A DNA stretch of 64,000 nt from Leucobacter exalbidus (GCF_017834145.1 NZ_JAFIDA010000001.1:1116001-1180000), one strand, 5' to 3'; counted from the first letter of the stretch, positions 1 through 9,622 are shown. Notes: generated by a model from the letters alone, not told the origin. Numbers and translations: made by a program.

Positions 1-1044
1 TTCAGACAGCGTGCCGTACATCGAGATGCGATCCCAGTTGCCGCCCAGATCGAACAGCGTGCCGTCGGCCCACTTCACGACGTGCGTGCCTTCGCGGTCG
101 CTGCCCACGTTCGCTGCGAGGGCAGCGTTCTGAATCAGATCCTGCGTCAGGTCTGCGATGCCGTTGTAATCGGTGTACGACTCGTACGCTTCAAGCATCG
201 CGAACTCGGGGCTGTGCGTCGAGTCTGCGCCTTCGTTGCGGAAGTTGCGGTTGATCTCGAACACGCGGTCGAGGCCACCGACCACGGCGCGCTTCAGGTA
301 CAGCTCGGGTGCGATGCGCAGGTACAGCTCGGTGTCAAACGCGTTCGAGTGCGTCACGAACGGGCGTGCCGAAGCGCCGCCGTGCATGGTCTGCAGCATC
401 GGCGTCTCAACCTCGAGGTAGTTGCGCTCGGCGAACGTCTGGCGCAGGCTCGACATGGTGCGTGCGCGGGTGACCACGTTGGTGCGGGCCTGCTCTCGCT
501 GAATGAGATCGAGGTAGCGCTGGCGCACCTTGGTTTCTTCATTCAGTTCTATGTACATGTTGGGCAACGGCGCGAGGGCCTTTGCCGCAACCTGCCACGA
601 GGTGACCATGATCGACAGCTCGCCGCGGCGGCTCGAGATCACCTCACCCGAGATGAACAGGTGGTCGCCCAGGTCGGTGAGCTCCTTGTACTGTGCGAGC
701 GATTCTTCGCCCACCTCAGCGAGGCTCACCATGGCCTGAATGCGGGTGCCGTCGCCAGCCTGCAACGAGGCGAAGCAGAGCTTGCCCGTGTTGCGCTGGA
801 ACACCACGCGGCCCGCAACACCCACGGTCGCACCCGACTCGGTGCCGGGGGTCTCCTCGAGGTGACCCCACTCGGCACGCACTGCGGGGATCGTCGTGGT
901 GACGGGCACCGAGACGGGGTATGCACCGCCGCCGAGGGCTGCCCCGGCGTTCAGCTTGTCGCGCTTCTCCAGGCGCACGCGCTTCTGCTCGAAGACGTCT
1001 TCTTCGCTCGTCGCGGGTGTGCTGGCTGCAGGCTGATCGCTCAT
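1..1044 (-). CDS. lysS: Lysyl-tRNA synthetase, class II (C-terminus beyond window)
   Basis: Charges tRNA-Lys with lysine in the cytosol. The minus-strand reading from the ATG at 1044 ([16 protein letters not shown]) gives an OB-fold anticodon-binding domain over roughly residues 60-180 ([24 protein letters not shown]). The start of the class II catalytic core follows, with motif 2 [20 protein letters not shown] near the window edge. The frame runs off base 1, so the last third, including motif 3, is not visible. A GGAGGA ribosome site sits just upstream of the ATG. DUF2520 lies upstream on the same strand. The family call is secure; the protein is incomplete only because the window starts here. 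Confidence 0.95.
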   Translation of the reverse strand, partial: MSDQPAASTPATSEEDVFEQKRVRLEKRDKLNAGAALGGGAYPVSVPVTTTIPAVRAEWGHLEETPGTESGATVGVAGRVVFQRNTGKLCFASLQAGDGTRIQAMVSLAEVGEESLAQYKELTDLGDHLFISGEVISSRRGELSIMVTSWQVAAKALAPLPNMYIELNEETKVRQRYLDLIQREQARTNVVTRARTMSSLRQTFAERNYLEVETPMLQTMHGGASARPFVTHSNAFDTELYLRIAPELYLKRAVVGGLDRVFEINRNFRNEGADSTHSPEFAMLEAYESYTDYNGIADLTQDLIQNAALAANVGSDREGTHVVKWADGTLFDLGGNWDRISMYGTLSE

Positions 1045-1126
1045 TGTGGCGGGGTCCTCCGTGTTCGTGGCTCGCCAGATCCAAGCAGATCGGCGTATCG
1101 AACTATCCTACGCGAGCGAACCGGGG

Positions 1127-1855
1127 TTATTGTTCGTCGAAGGCTGAGGATGGGTCGCTGGCCTCTGATCCGGATCCAGCAGACAGGGCCTCCTCGAGCG
1201 CCGCTCGCACGAGACCGCCCAGCAACTGCGCGGGTGCGTCGATGTTGATCTCGCGTAGCGCGTTGAGCCCCTGCCGCACGACGGCGCCCACGAGGTCGCG
1301 CGAGGCGGTCACCGCGTCGGCGTAGGCCGCGCGATCCGCCTCAGCGACGGTCACCGGTTCGGCCCCCATTTCGACCGCGAGGGCCATGCCGATGGGCAGC
1401 ACGGGCGCGGGCGCGGTGACCGCGATCGACGCGCCAGACAGGCGCGTGAGGTCGAGGCTCGTGCCCGTGAACTGCAGCGCGGGGTGCAGCGCGAGCGGAA
1501 TCACTCCGGCGGCCATGGCGGGCGCGAAGACACCGTAGCCGTATTCGGCGGCGGTGTGGATGACGAGCTGGCCGGGCTGCCAAGCGCCCGTCGCGGTCAG
1601 CCCCGTGATGAGACCGGGCAGTTCGTCGCCGGGGATCGCAATCAGCACAAGCTCAGAGCGACGCACCACCTCGGCAACGTCGAGCACGGGCACGCCGGGC
1701 AGCATCACTTCGGCGCGCTCACGACTTACTTCGCTGATGGCGCTGATGCCGGTGATGGCGTGGCCCGCTCCGGCGAGGGCGCGGGCGAGCACGGGGCCCA
1801 CCTTGCCCGCGCCGATCACGCCAACGCCCAGTCTCGACTCACTTGCTGATGACAT
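1127..1855 (-). CDS. DUF2520 / Rossmann-like NAD(P)-binding protein
   Basis: The N-terminus has a dinucleotide-binding loop (GVGVIGAGKVGPVLARAL), and a second helical domain carries the LHPALQF stretch typical of Rossmann-like/DUF2520 proteins related to F420-dependent and ketopantoate-type reductases. The substrate is unknown. In many actinomycetes a gene of this type lies between folate and pantothenate/lysS genes, so a biosynthetic oxidoreductase is plausible. I place the start at the ATG at 1855 (MSSASESRLG) because the longer frame adds a basic leader lacking family features. This start overlaps the 3' end of the preceding PH-domain gene by 17 bp, consistent with one operon. The 3' end lies 82 bp before lysS. 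Confidence 0.75.
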   Translation of the reverse strand: MSSASESRLGVGVIGAGKVGPVLARALAGAGHAITGISAISEVSRERAEVMLPGVPVLDVAEVVRRSELVLIAIPGDELPGLITGLTATGAWQPGQLVIHTAAEYGYGVFAPAMAAGVIPLALHPALQFTGTSLDLTRLSGASIAVTAPAPVLPIGMALAVEMGAEPVTVAEADRAAYADAVTASRDLVGAVVRQGLNALREINIDAPAQLLGGLVRAALEEALSAGSGSEASDPSSAFDEQ

Positions 1856-3686
1856 GTTTCGCTTTCTGTACGGATTCGTCGGTCTGCGCGCGCAAGACGC
1901 ACGCACTCAGCTCGTCGAAGAATGCTTGCGCCTGCGTGAGTTCGATGCCGCGCGCCTGCATCTGCATCGGGCCGAGCACGGTGTGCGCCTGCACTGAGGC
2001 GAGGCCGATCATACGGTGCACGAGCGGGCGATGCAGCATCACCGACTGGGCGCGCACGACGGGCATCACCCCGAGTGAGCGGGTCATGAAGCCGCGGCGC
2101 ACGCGCAGGGTGGCGTTGTGCTCCCCCGCGTCGGCGATCGTGATGCCTGACCGGCGACGACCAAACCACAGCACCCAGCCGGCCTTCGGCCCGGCGCCCA
2201 GGTAGCCCGCGGCCTGGCCACTGAGGCCGTCCTTCAGCCCCTCGATCTCGTGCGCTTCGTCGCCGATGCCGGGCAGCAGCGTTTCGAACACCCGCAACAC
2301 ATCGGCCTCGGTGCCCACCGGCAGCACAACGTTTTGCATGGCGTTTTGGCCAGCCTGTGCGGCCGAGTGCCCGGCAGTGGTGATGCGCACCTTCCACCAG
2401 CCCAGCGGCCGCCACATCAGCGGCTGCCGTGCCTCAATGGCATGAATGCGGCCAAACGGAATGGTTTCGGTGAGCGTCGAGGTGAGCCCCGCGCCCGTGC
2501 GCACCGTGTCATGACCGCGCGACAGCGTGAAGTTGAAGCCCTTGTTGAACTGCCCGATCATCACACTCGCCATCACGATCACCATCGGCAATATACCTAG
2601 CAAAAGGCCCGGCTCCGTCGTGATCGCGGTCACGATGACGCCCACCACGATCAGGATCAGTGACACCATTTCCCAGCTCAGCGCGATGCTCGCGATCAGC
2701 CGGGGCACCGGCACACGCACCAGGGTGTTCTCGGTGATCGCCTTCGGGTCGATGTCGGCGTCGATGAAGTCGGCGGCGCGTTCGGTGAGGGCAACGTCGA
2801 ACGCCGCCGCCCGGCTGGGCTCGGGTGGCCCCATGTCGGGGTACTCGGTGCTCTGGTACCCCGACACGGGGCCACCAAATGCGCCGTTCACACCGGCTGC
2901 CGCGGCTGCGCCTGCTGTCCCGGCTGCCCCGGCCGTTCCCAGGGTGTCGTCGAGCTTAGGTGGCCACAAATCGTTGTTTTCGGGGCTCTGGTACCCCGAT
3001 TTGTGGCCACCCAACGCGGTGGGGTCGCTTGTCGCAGGTGCGGCGGCGGTCGCTGCGCTGCCACCGCGGAGGGCAGCTGCTGCCCCCAGAATTTCCTGCC
3101 GCACCGTCTTCGCGTGCTGGTAATTCAGGTACGCAAGCTCGACCTTGCCGCCCTGCCCTGCCGTGACGATCTCGATCTTGGTGAGCCCGAGTATGCGCGC
3201 CAGCATCGGGCGCTGCAGGTTGACGCTTTGAATGCGTTCGAGCGGTGCGCGCCGGTGGCTGCGAAATACGACCCCGTTCTTCGCTTCCACCGCCTCGGCA
3301 GAGATGCGGTAGGTCGAGAACCGCCAGGCGATCCACGAGAACAGCACAATGAGGGCGACGACGCCCAGCAGGGCGCCGAGCGCAATCAGCAGCAAGCCTT
3401 TCTCGGCGAAGAACCCGATCGGGTCTTGGGCTCCCGAGTACTCGTTGAGGTCTTCCCCGCCGCCCAAGAAGCGGTCGCCCACGAAAAGCTCGATGAAGCG
3501 ATCACGAAAGTTTGCGACGATGATGCCCGCGATGACGAGCAGCGCAATGCCACCCTTCAACAGGGGCGACAGCGGGTGCATCCGATGCCAGACCTCGGGG
3601 TCGGGCACGGACGCCGAAATCTGCTCGGCCTCGGGTTGTGGCTCGAGGTGCTGCTCGGGGTGCTGCTCGGGCAGTTCGGCGGTCAC
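1839..3686 (-). CDS. Large membrane protein with three bacterial PH (bPH2/YdbT-type) domains and two repeat-derived inserts
   Basis: Membrane segments lie near residues 43-60, 93-120, 330-350 and 352-372. Three bacterial PH-like domains follow the YdbT pattern: YRISAEAVEAKNGVVFRS to about residue 200, FTLSRGHDTVRTGAGL in the middle, and ATLRVRRGFMTRSLGV near the C-terminus. Function in this family is poorly defined; it is usually paired with a smaller YdbS-type protein, as here (4-bp overlap with the upstream gene). Oddity: the linker after the first PH domain carries two copies, 45 residues apart, of a GGxxSGYQSxExxDxxPP peptide encoded by a 53-bp palindromic repeat (2824-2876, 2959-3011). 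They sit in Ala/Gly-rich low-complexity sequence, suggesting they are tolerated insertions. Confidence 0.8.
   Translation of the reverse strand: MTAELPEQHPEQHLEPQPEAEQISASVPDPEVWHRMHPLSPLLKGGIALLVIAGIIVANFRDRFIELFVGDRFLGGGEDLNEYSGAQDPIGFFAEKGLLLIALGALLGVVALIVLFSWIAWRFSTYRISAEAVEAKNGVVFRSHRRAPLERIQSVNLQRPMLARILGLTKIEIVTAGQGGKVELAYLNYQHAKTVRQEILGAAAALRGGSAATAAAPATSDPTALGGHKSGYQSPENNDLWPPKLDDTLGTAGAAGTAGAAAAAGVNGAFGGPVSGYQSTEYPDMGPPEPSRAAAFDVALTERAADFIDADIDPKAITENTLVRVPVPRLIASIALSWEMVSLILIVVGVIVTAITTEPGLLLGILPMVIVMASVMIGQFNKGFNFTLSRGHDTVRTGAGLTSTLTETIPFGRIHAIEARQPLMWRPLGWWKVRITTAGHSAAQAGQNAMQNVVLPVGTEADVLRVFETLLPGIGDEAHEIEGLKDGLSGQAAGYLGAGPKAGWVLWFGRRRSGITIADAGEHNATLRVRRGFMTRSLGVMPVVRAQSVMLHRPLVHRMIGLASVQAHTVLGPMQMQARGIELTQAQAFFDELSACVLRAQTDESVQKAKHVISK
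2824..2876. repeat. 53-bp palindromic element, copy 1 (inside PH-domain gene)
   Basis: Two 21-nt arms (GGTGGCCCCATGTCGGGGTAC and its complement, one mismatch) surround an 11-nt spacer. Same length and architecture as the copies at 2959-3011 and 23011-23063. Read on the minus strand in the frame of the host gene it encodes GGPVSGYQSTEYPDMGPP. Confidence 0.85.
2959..3011. repeat. 53-bp palindromic element, copy 2 (inside PH-domain gene)
   Basis: The outer arms GGTGGCCACAAATCG and CGATTTGTGGCCACC are perfectly complementary; the inner part keeps the CGGGG...GTACCCCG core. It lies 135 bp (45 codons) from copy 1, in the same frame, and encodes GGHKSGYQSPENNDLWPP. The arms differ from copy 1 at matching positions on both sides, so pairing is preserved. 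Confidence 0.85.
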
Positions 3687-4432
3687 AGCCCTGACCGCCG
3701 CGTCTCTGCGAGCTGCACGAGGTGATCGCGCAGCGCTTCGGCGTCCTCGAGCTTGAGCCCGGGCAGTTGCACGCCCGTCGCGGCCGAGGCCGTGACGAAC
3801 TTCAGCGTGGCAAGCCCCAGCGAGCGCAGCAACGGTCCACGCGTGACGTCAACGAGCTGCAGGCGGCCGTAGGGCACCGCGATCACGCGCTCGAACATGA
3901 TGCCGCGGCGAAACAGCAGATCGTCTTCGCGCAGAATGTATCCGATCGCGCGCACCCGTCGAAACGCGAGCAGCGCGTTGATCAGCAGCACGACGACGAC
4001 GCAGGGAATCAGGATCATCGGCACGAGCGGCAGGTCTTGGTCGTTTATGAAGAAGATGAACGCGCCCACCGCGGCAACGGCCACCACGAGCAGCAGGTTA
4101 ATCGCGAGGTCGGCCCAGGCGTACGAGGTGGCGACGCGCGTCCACTCGTGCGCTGGCTGTGCGGCAGGTGTTACCTGCTCTGCTTGATCCTCCGGAGCTG
4201 CCTGCTCTGCAGACGTTGCCTCCGCAGTCTGCGCCGCAGGCACTGGCTGCTCTGCAGGAGCTGCGTGCGCTGCGTGCGCTGCGTGCGCTGCCGTTGCGGG
4301 CACCGCGGCTTCTGTGTGCTGGGCTGCTTCTGCGGGCTGCGCTGATACGGCCGCGCCGGTGGGCGAGCTCACGGTGACGGGCTCAGGGTCGCCCTGACTT
4401 ACGGGGGTCGAGAGATGCTCTTCGGGGTTCAC
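3683..4432 (-). CDS. Membrane protein with one bacterial PH domain (YdbS-type)
   Basis: Starts at GTG 4432 (MNPEEHLSTPV). Residues 1-110 are a low-complexity Ala/Glu/Gln/Pro region, including a HAAHAAHAA run from a 9-bp tandem DNA repeat at 4261-4290. Two membrane helices follow (near WADLAINLLLVVAVAAVGAFIF and LPLVPMILIPCVVVVLLINALL), then a bPH2 domain (YILREDDLLFRRGIMFERVI, PYGRLQLVDVTRGPLLRSLGL). It overlaps the following larger PH-domain gene by 4 bp, so the two are probably translated together and may form a complex, as with ydbS/ydbT pairs. Function is unknown. The repetitive N-terminus is probably disordered and cytoplasmic. Confidence 0.78.
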   Translation of the reverse strand: MNPEEHLSTPVSQGDPEPVTVSSPTGAAVSAQPAEAAQHTEAAVPATAAHAAHAAHAAPAEQPVPAAQTAEATSAEQAAPEDQAEQVTPAAQPAHEWTRVATSYAWADLAINLLLVVAVAAVGAFIFFINDQDLPLVPMILIPCVVVVLLINALLAFRRVRAIGYILREDDLLFRRGIMFERVIAVPYGRLQLVDVTRGPLLRSLGLATLKFVTASAATGVQLPGLKLEDAEALRDHLVQLAETRRSGL

Positions 4433-4441
4433 CCCTCCAGC

Positions 4442-4969
4442 TTACGGTCGACGGTAGGCGGTCTGGGTTTCTGGCCCGCCTTCTTCCTCTTCATTCCCAG
4501 CAGTTTTCTCGCCGTCGTTCGGCGGAACCCTGCACCACCGCTCAGTGAGCACACCGCAAATCACGAGCGCGACCCCGGCAACGAGCGCCATCACCATCGG
4601 CAGCCATGTGCTGGTGGGGGCCGGTACGCTGCGTCCCAGCAGCGACAGCACGAGCCCCGCGCCGAATCCCCCAAATAGGCCGCCGACGAGGCTGCCCGCG
4701 CGCGCCGACACCAGCACCCGCACCGCATGAAACGGGTCGACCTGCTGATGCGGGTCGGCGATGGTGCGCTTCAGGCGCAGCCCGAATACGAGCAGCACCG
4801 CCGCGATCGCGGCGAGCGAGATCGCCAAACTGTAGGGCGGCACGAGGGGCGACTGCCCCGATCGCGCGAGCCCAAACTGCACAAGCAGCCCGGCCACGAG
4901 GCCGAACCCTGCCGCGACGAGCGGCGCGAGCGGCCGCGAGGAAGGCTGGGGGCTGGGCTGATTAGGCAT
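4442..4969 (-). CDS. DUF3180 family membrane protein
   Basis: A small integral membrane protein of 175 aa with about four hydrophobic helices (LAPLVAAGFGLVAGLLVQFGL, LAISLAAIAAVLLVFGLRL, AGSLVGGLFGGFGAGLVLSLL, WLPMVMALVAGVALVICGVL), matching the actinobacterial DUF3180 pattern. The family is found next to folK in this phylum, and here it overlaps folK by 8 bp. No enzymatic motif is visible. The C-terminus is charged and ends in EEEEGGPETQTAYRRP. Its role is unknown; the position suggests only that it is co-transcribed with folate genes and the PH-domain pair. Confidence 0.8.
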   Translation of the reverse strand: MPNQPSPQPSSRPLAPLVAAGFGLVAGLLVQFGLARSGQSPLVPPYSLAISLAAIAAVLLVFGLRLKRTIADPHQQVDPFHAVRVLVSARAGSLVGGLFGGFGAGLVLSLLGRSVPAPTSTWLPMVMALVAGVALVICGVLTERWCRVPPNDGEKTAGNEEEEGGPETQTAYRRP

Positions 4970-5486
4970 GATCCGGATCTTCTGATCGATCGAGCGGAGA
5001 GGTCGTGTCGCCGATGCGCGCGAGCAAATCGGCGACGCGGCCGTGGCCCATCAGCACCGCGGCGGGCTCGAGATCGAGCCAGGGTGAAAGCACGAAGTCG
5101 CGCTCGTGGGCGCGCGGGTGCGGCACCGACAAGCGGTCGTCTGCGATCACCCGGCCGCTGTAGAGAATGAGGTCGAGATCGAGGGTGCGGGCGCCCCAGC
5201 GCACATCGCGCACGCGGCCGTGCTGCAGTTCGATGCGCTGCATGACATCGAGCAGCTCGTGCGGGGTGAGCGTCGTCGTGGCGCGGGCGACGCCGTTGAG
5301 GTACCGCGGGGCCTCGGGATCAGGCCCGTTGAGGGTCATCGCGATTGTCTCGCGCAGCGGCGAGGCCGCCACGTCGAAGATGCCGGGGGTGGCCGCGAGT
5401 TCGGCCTGGGCCGCGAGGATCGTCTCGCCGCGGTCCCCCAGATTCGCGCCGAACGCGATCAGCACGGGGGCCACCTGCGCGATCAT
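4962..5486 (-). CDS. folK: 2-amino-4-hydroxy-6-hydroxymethyldihydropteridine pyrophosphokinase
   Basis: Transfers pyrophosphate from ATP to 6-hydroxymethyl-7,8-dihydropterin, the step before dihydropteroate synthase in folate synthesis. It is 174 aa with the family N-terminus (VLIAFGANLGDRGETI) and the HPPK signature RWGARTLDLDLILY, followed by VPHPRAHERDFVLSPW. The ATG at 5486 overlaps the stop of folP-folB (ATGA), and its end overlaps DUF3180, so the gene sits inside one tight operon. All expected motifs are present and the length is normal. Confidence 0.95.
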   Translation of the reverse strand: MIAQVAPVLIAFGANLGDRGETILAAQAELAATPGIFDVAASPLRETIAMTLNGPDPEAPRYLNGVARATTTLTPHELLDVMQRIELQHGRVRDVRWGARTLDLDLILYSGRVIADDRLSVPHPRAHERDFVLSPWLDLEPAAVLMGHGRVADLLARIGDTTSPLDRSEDPDHA

Positions 5487-6808
5487 GCTGTGCCTCCGGT
5501 CGCGGGGCGGCGAACGACCGTGACGGATACATCGGCGAAGGTTTCGGCGATCGGCGCATCAGGTTTGTGGACCGTGATGCGGGCCTCGCGCACTCCGGCG
5601 AATGACAGCGCGACAGCGGCCACCCGTTCGGCGACCGTTTCGATGAGGTCGACGGGGTCGCGGCGCACGGCCTCGGCGATGGCGTCGGCGAGTTCGCCGT
5701 AGTGCACCGTTTGGCCGAGCTCATCGCCTGCGGCGGCGGCGTGCAGATTGACGGCCACCTCGGCGTCAATAATAAACTTTTGGCCGGCTTCGCGTTCGAA
5801 GTCGAACACTCCGTGGTGCGCGAAGACCTCAAGCCCGGTGAGCGTGATGCGGTCTTCGAGCCCGTCGCGGTCGGCTGCAGTGTCGCTGGTCTCGGCGTGA
5901 GCGTTCGCGCGGGGCTGCGGTAGGGCTGCCTGCGGTTCGGCTGCCTGCGGCGCGATGGTCTGCTGCTCGCCCGCCTGCCACGCCGATGCGATGGCCAGCG
6001 CTTGGGCGGTGCCCGCCACGTCGTGCACACGCACGCCCCAAGCGTTGGCGCGCGCCGAGAACGCACTCACCACTGAGGTGGCGAGGTCGCGTTCGTGGCT
6101 GTCGCAGTCTGCTGAGTGGCCGGTTACGGCGTCGGTCAGCCCGCCCAGCGCTTCGCCCAGCATGCGTTTGCGTGAGGCCCCCACGAGCACGGGATACCCG
6201 GTGTCGATGAGCTCAGACAACCGGGCCAATAGCTCCCAGCACTGCGCATCGGTCTTATCGAACCCGAGACCCGGATCAAGGATGAGGTGGGCCGGGTCAA
6301 CGCCCGCAGCGATCGCGGTGTCAGCGAGCGCGAGCAGGGCGTCGCGCACCTCGGCAACGACGTCGTCATAGGCCGAGCGCACGTGCGCGGCATCGGGGAT
6401 GCCCCGCCAGTGCCCCAGAATGAATCGGGTGCCATGCTGCTGGCTGGCCGCTGCGGCCACCGCAAACATGCGGGGGTCGTGCAGTCCCCCCGAAACATCG
6501 TTGATGTACCGGGCACCGCACGCGGCAACGGCTTCTGCCGTCGCCGCATGAATGGTGTCCACCGACACCGGGATGCCGCGCTCGACGAGCGCGCGCACCA
6601 CGGGTAGTACGCGTGCGGCTTCTTCGGTTTCGCTCACCGGCGTTGAACCCGGCCGCGTCGATTCGCCGCCGACGTCGATCAGGGTCGCGCCCTGTGTCAT
6701 CAGCTGTTCGCCGCGGCGCACCGCGGTGGCGACGTCGAAGTATCGGCCGCCGTCGCTAAACGAGTCGGGTGTGACATTCAGCACACCCATGACTTCGGTG
6801 AGCGCCAC
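5483..6808 (-). CDS. folP-folB: Bifunctional dihydropteroate synthase - dihydroneopterin aldolase
   Basis: A fusion of 441 aa. Residues 1-275 are FolP: TEVMGVLNVTPDSFSDGG and IDVGGESTRPG at the pterin site, and GASRKRMLG near the C-terminal signature. After an Ala/Gln-rich linker (about residues 275-315), residues 318-435 are FolB: ITLTGLEVFAHHGVFDFE, a conserved Tyr-Gly-Glu helix, and VDLIETVAERVA. It joins p-aminobenzoate to the pterin and makes the pterin precursor. In many actinomycetes the two are separate overlapping genes, so the fusion is a local variant. It begins 2 bp after ftsH ends, without the folE gene often found there. Confidence 0.93.
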   Translation of the reverse strand: MALTEVMGVLNVTPDSFSDGGRYFDVATAVRRGEQLMTQGATLIDVGGESTRPGSTPVSETEEAARVLPVVRALVERGIPVSVDTIHAATAEAVAACGARYINDVSGGLHDPRMFAVAAAASQQHGTRFILGHWRGIPDAAHVRSAYDDVVAEVRDALLALADTAIAAGVDPAHLILDPGLGFDKTDAQCWELLARLSELIDTGYPVLVGASRKRMLGEALGGLTDAVTGHSADCDSHERDLATSVVSAFSARANAWGVRVHDVAGTAQALAIASAWQAGEQQTIAPQAAEPQAALPQPRANAHAETSDTAADRDGLEDRITLTGLEVFAHHGVFDFEREAGQKFIIDAEVAVNLHAAAAGDELGQTVHYGELADAIAEAVRRDPVDLIETVAERVAAVALSFAGVREARITVHKPDAPIAETFADVSVTVVRRPATGGTA

Positions 6809-6810
6809 GC

Positions 6811-8904
6811 CTACTGCTCCGAAGCTTCCGATGCCTCCGTACCGTCGGCCTGCGGTGCTTCGGTGTGCGAAGCGGGTGTGGCCGCGTCAGGATCACCCAC
6901 ACCGGTGACCGCGGAGCTCGGTACGCCCTTCATGTCGAGCGACGATACGTCGATGGCTGCGCCGTCGGTGCGCACCGCTGCCGGGACCTCGATCGGAGGC
7001 CGGGTCGATACTGGGCGGTCACCGTGTGACAGCCACACGGCGCGCTTGGGCAGTCGCTTCACGTGCGTGAAGATCTCGGCGATCTGGTTGTGGTCGAGCG
7101 TCTCTTTCACGAGCAGCTCGCGCGCGAGGTTGTCGAGGATGTCACGGTTCGTCGTGAGCACCTCGTACGCCTCGTTGTGCGCCTGTTCCATCAGCGCCCG
7201 TACCTCGGCGTCGATCGACACCGCCAGTCCCTCTGAGTAGTCACGGTTCTGACCGAAGTCGCCCATGAACGCACCCGGCTGAGCCTGGCCCAGCTTCACG
7301 GGGCCCACGATGGCCGACATACCGTATTCGGTGACCATCTTGCGGGCCGTGTCGGTTGCCTTCTCAATGTCGTTACCCGCGCCCGTGGTCGGGTCGTGGA
7401 AGACGAGCTCTTCGGCGACGCGGCCACCCAGCGCGTACGCCATCTGGTCGAGCAGCTCGTTGCGGGTCACCGAGTACTTGTCCTCGAGCGGAATCACCAT
7501 CGTGTAACCCAGCGCGCGACCGCGCGGCAGAATGGTGATCTTGGTAACCGGATCGGTGTGGTTCAGACCGGCCGCCACGAGTGCGTGACCGCCCTCGTGG
7601 TACGCCGTCACCAGGCGCTCGTGATCGCGCATCAAGCGCGTGCGGCGCTGCGGGCCAGCAATCGAGCGGTCGATGGCTTCGTCAAGCGCACGGTTATCGA
7701 TGAGCTGTGCGTTCGAGCGCGCGGTCAGCAGCGCTGCCTCGTTGAGCACGTTGGCGAGGTCGGCGCCCGAGAACCCGGGGGTCTTACGAGCGACCACTTC
7801 GAGGTCAACGTTCGCAGAGAGCGGCTTGCCCTTTGAGTGCACCTGCAGAATCTTGAGACGGCCCGGCATATCGGGCGCGTCCACGCCCACCTGGCGGTCG
7901 AAGCGACCCGGGCGCAGCAGCGCGGGGTCGAGCATGTCGGGGCGGTTGGTCGCCGCGATCATGATGACGTTGGCCTTGGGATCGAAGCCATCCATCTCGA
8001 CGAGCAGCTGGTTGAGGGTCTGCTCACGTTCGTCGTGGCCACCGCCCATGCCCTGCCCGCGACGCTGACCGACCGCGTCGATCTCGTCGATGAAGATGAT
8101 GGCGGGGGCGTTTGCCTTGGCCTCCTTGAAGAGATCGCGCACGCGGCTTGCGCCCACGCCAACGAACATTTCAACGAAGTCTGAACCCGAAATGGAGTAG
8201 AACGGTACGCCGGCCTCGCCCGCCACAGCGCGAGCGAGCAGGGTTTTACCCGTGCCGGGAGGGCCATACAACAGCACGCCCTTGGGAATGCGCGCGCCCA
8301 CTGCTTCGAAGCGGGTGGCGTCTTGCAAAAAGTCTTTAATCTCGTGCAGCTCTTCAACGGCTTCGTCAGCACCAGCGACGTCATCGAAGGTTACCTTCGG
8401 CATGTCCTTGGAGACGAGCTTGGCCTTGTTCTTGCCAAACTGCATCACACCCTTGCCACCGCCCTGCATGGATGACAGCATCCACCAGATCAGCAGGCCA
8501 ATGAGCAGCATCGGCAGCAGGAAGGACAGCAGCGACCAGAACGGGTTGGGCTGCGGCACCTTGTCGTTGAAGCCATCCTTGATGGTGGCATCATCGACGG
8601 CCTTCACGACGTCAGCACCGCGGGGCGTGACGTAGTAGAAGAACACGTCGGTGGCGCCGGTCTTCTTGTCGGCCTTCGTGAGCGTGAGGTTGACGCGCTG
8701 GTCACCGTCAACGATCTCGGCCTTCTTCACCTGACCATCGGCAAGCATCTCGAGGCCCTGCTCAGTGGGCACCTCGCGTGTGTTGCCACCCGACAGCAGC
8801 GACCATCCCAGCAGCACAATCAGCGGTGCCAAGATCAGATAGACCAGCGGCCCCCGCATCAGCTTTTTGCTTTTGGTCGGGCTCTTCGGGGTGTTCTCTG
8901 CCAA
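6811..8904 (-). CDS. ftsH: ATP-dependent zinc metalloprotease FtsH
   Basis: A membrane-anchored AAA+ protease that degrades misfolded and regulatory membrane proteins. Two membrane helices (about residues 20-38 and 121-142) flank an extracytoplasmic domain. The AAA module has Walker A GPPGTGKT at 214-221, Walker [10 protein letters not shown], and the second region of homology with arginine fingers. The zinc site HEGGH is at 436-440. The last 60 residues form an acidic, Ala/Ser-rich tail. At 697 aa the length is typical for actinomycetes. It stands between hpt and folP; a strong hairpin separates it from hpt. Confidence 0.97.
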   Translation of the reverse strand: MAENTPKSPTKSKKLMRGPLVYLILAPLIVLLGWSLLSGGNTREVPTEQGLEMLADGQVKKAEIVDGDQRVNLTLTKADKKTGATDVFFYYVTPRGADVVKAVDDATIKDGFNDKVPQPNPFWSLLSFLLPMLLIGLLIWWMLSSMQGGGKGVMQFGKNKAKLVSKDMPKVTFDDVAGADEAVEELHEIKDFLQDATRFEAVGARIPKGVLLYGPPGTGKTLLARAVAGEAGVPFYSISGSDFVEMFVGVGASRVRDLFKEAKANAPAIIFIDEIDAVGQRRGQGMGGGHDEREQTLNQLLVEMDGFDPKANVIMIAATNRPDMLDPALLRPGRFDRQVGVDAPDMPGRLKILQVHSKGKPLSANVDLEVVARKTPGFSGADLANVLNEAALLTARSNAQLIDNRALDEAIDRSIAGPQRRTRLMRDHERLVTAYHEGGHALVAAGLNHTDPVTKITILPRGRALGYTMVIPLEDKYSVTRNELLDQMAYALGGRVAEELVFHDPTTGAGNDIEKATDTARKMVTEYGMSAIVGPVKLGQAQPGAFMGDFGQNRDYSEGLAVSIDAEVRALMEQAHNEAYEVLTTNRDILDNLARELLVKETLDHNQIAEIFTHVKRLPKRAVWLSHGDRPVSTRPPIEVPAAVRTDGAAIDVSSLDMKGVPSSAVTGVGDPDAATPASHTEAPQADGTEASEASEQ

Positions 8905-8967
8905 GTCAGCGCCTTTCGGGTACGCGGGGTGCAGGTGTAAGCGTAGCTAATGCCACTGTCATCAACA

Positions 8968-9016
8968 CCGTGCTGGGGCGGTTGTACGCTCATGGCGCAC
9001 AACCGCCCCAGCACGG
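8968..9016 (-). terminator. Perfect 18-bp stem between hpt and ftsH
   Basis: CCGTGCTGGGGCGGTTGT and its exact complement are separated by 13 nt. There is no T-tract, so it may attenuate or process the hpt-ftsH transcript rather than end it fully. Confidence 0.6.
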
Positions 9017-9034
9017 CATCAACGAACGGAGAAG

Positions 9035-9595
9035 CTATTCGCCCTTGGTGTAGACGTGGGGCGCGAGAATCGCGACGTCACGCAGGTTGCGGTAGTCCTC
9101 GGCGTAATCGAGACCGTAGCCGACCACGAACTCAACAGGAATGTCGAAGCCGACGTAGGCCACGTCAACCTCAACCTTGAGTGCCTCGGGCTTGCGCAGC
9201 ATGGTGCAGATACGCACCGACTTCGCGCCACGAATCTCGAGGTTCTCCTTCAGCCATGACAAAGTGAGGCCCGAGTCGATGATGTCTTCGACGATCAGAA
9301 CATCGCGGCCGGCGATGTCGGCATCGAGGTCCTTCAGAATCTTGACGACGCCGCTCGACTTGGTGCCAGCGCCATACGACGAGACAGCCATCCAGTCCAT
9401 CTGTGCGTGGAAACGCAGCTCGCGGGCCAGGTCGGCCATCACCATGACAGCGCCCTTGAGCACGCCCACCAGCAGCGGCGGCTCTTCGGGGTAGTCGGCT
9501 TCAATTTCGCGGGCCATTTCCGCAAGGCGAGCGTGTAGCTCAGCTTCGGTGTGCAGTACTTCAGTGAGATCGTCACTCAGGTGTTCAACGTCCAT
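9035..9595 (-). CDS. hpt: Hypoxanthine phosphoribosyltransferase
   Basis: Salvages hypoxanthine and guanine to IMP and GMP using PRPP. It is 186 aa with the PRPP-binding motif DVLIVEDIIDSGLTLSW, an N-terminal LLVGVLKGAVMVMADLARE segment, the flexible-loop segment SSYGAGTKSSG, and the C-terminal purine-binding VGYGLDYAEDYRNL. In actinomycetes hpt commonly lies between tilS and ftsH, as it does here, 27 bp after tilS. Complete, normal length. Confidence 0.96.
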   Translation of the reverse strand: MDVEHLSDDLTEVLHTEAELHARLAEMAREIEADYPEEPPLLVGVLKGAVMVMADLARELRFHAQMDWMAVSSYGAGTKSSGVVKILKDLDADIAGRDVLIVEDIIDSGLTLSWLKENLEIRGAKSVRICTMLRKPEALKVEVDVAYVGFDIPVEFVVGYGLDYAEDYRNLRDVAILAPHVYTKGE

Positions 9596-9622
9596 TCCAA
9601 TACTTTACCGCCGTCGCCTTAG

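Noticed and set aside
82-1248. 388-codon plus-strand frame over lysS
   Set aside because: Antisense to the clear class II lysyl-tRNA synthetase reading frame.
4261-4290. 9-bp tandem repeat (CTGCGTGCG x3) as a phase-variable tract
   Set aside because: In-frame, coding HAA repeats in a low-complexity region; unit length is a multiple of three, so no frame switching.
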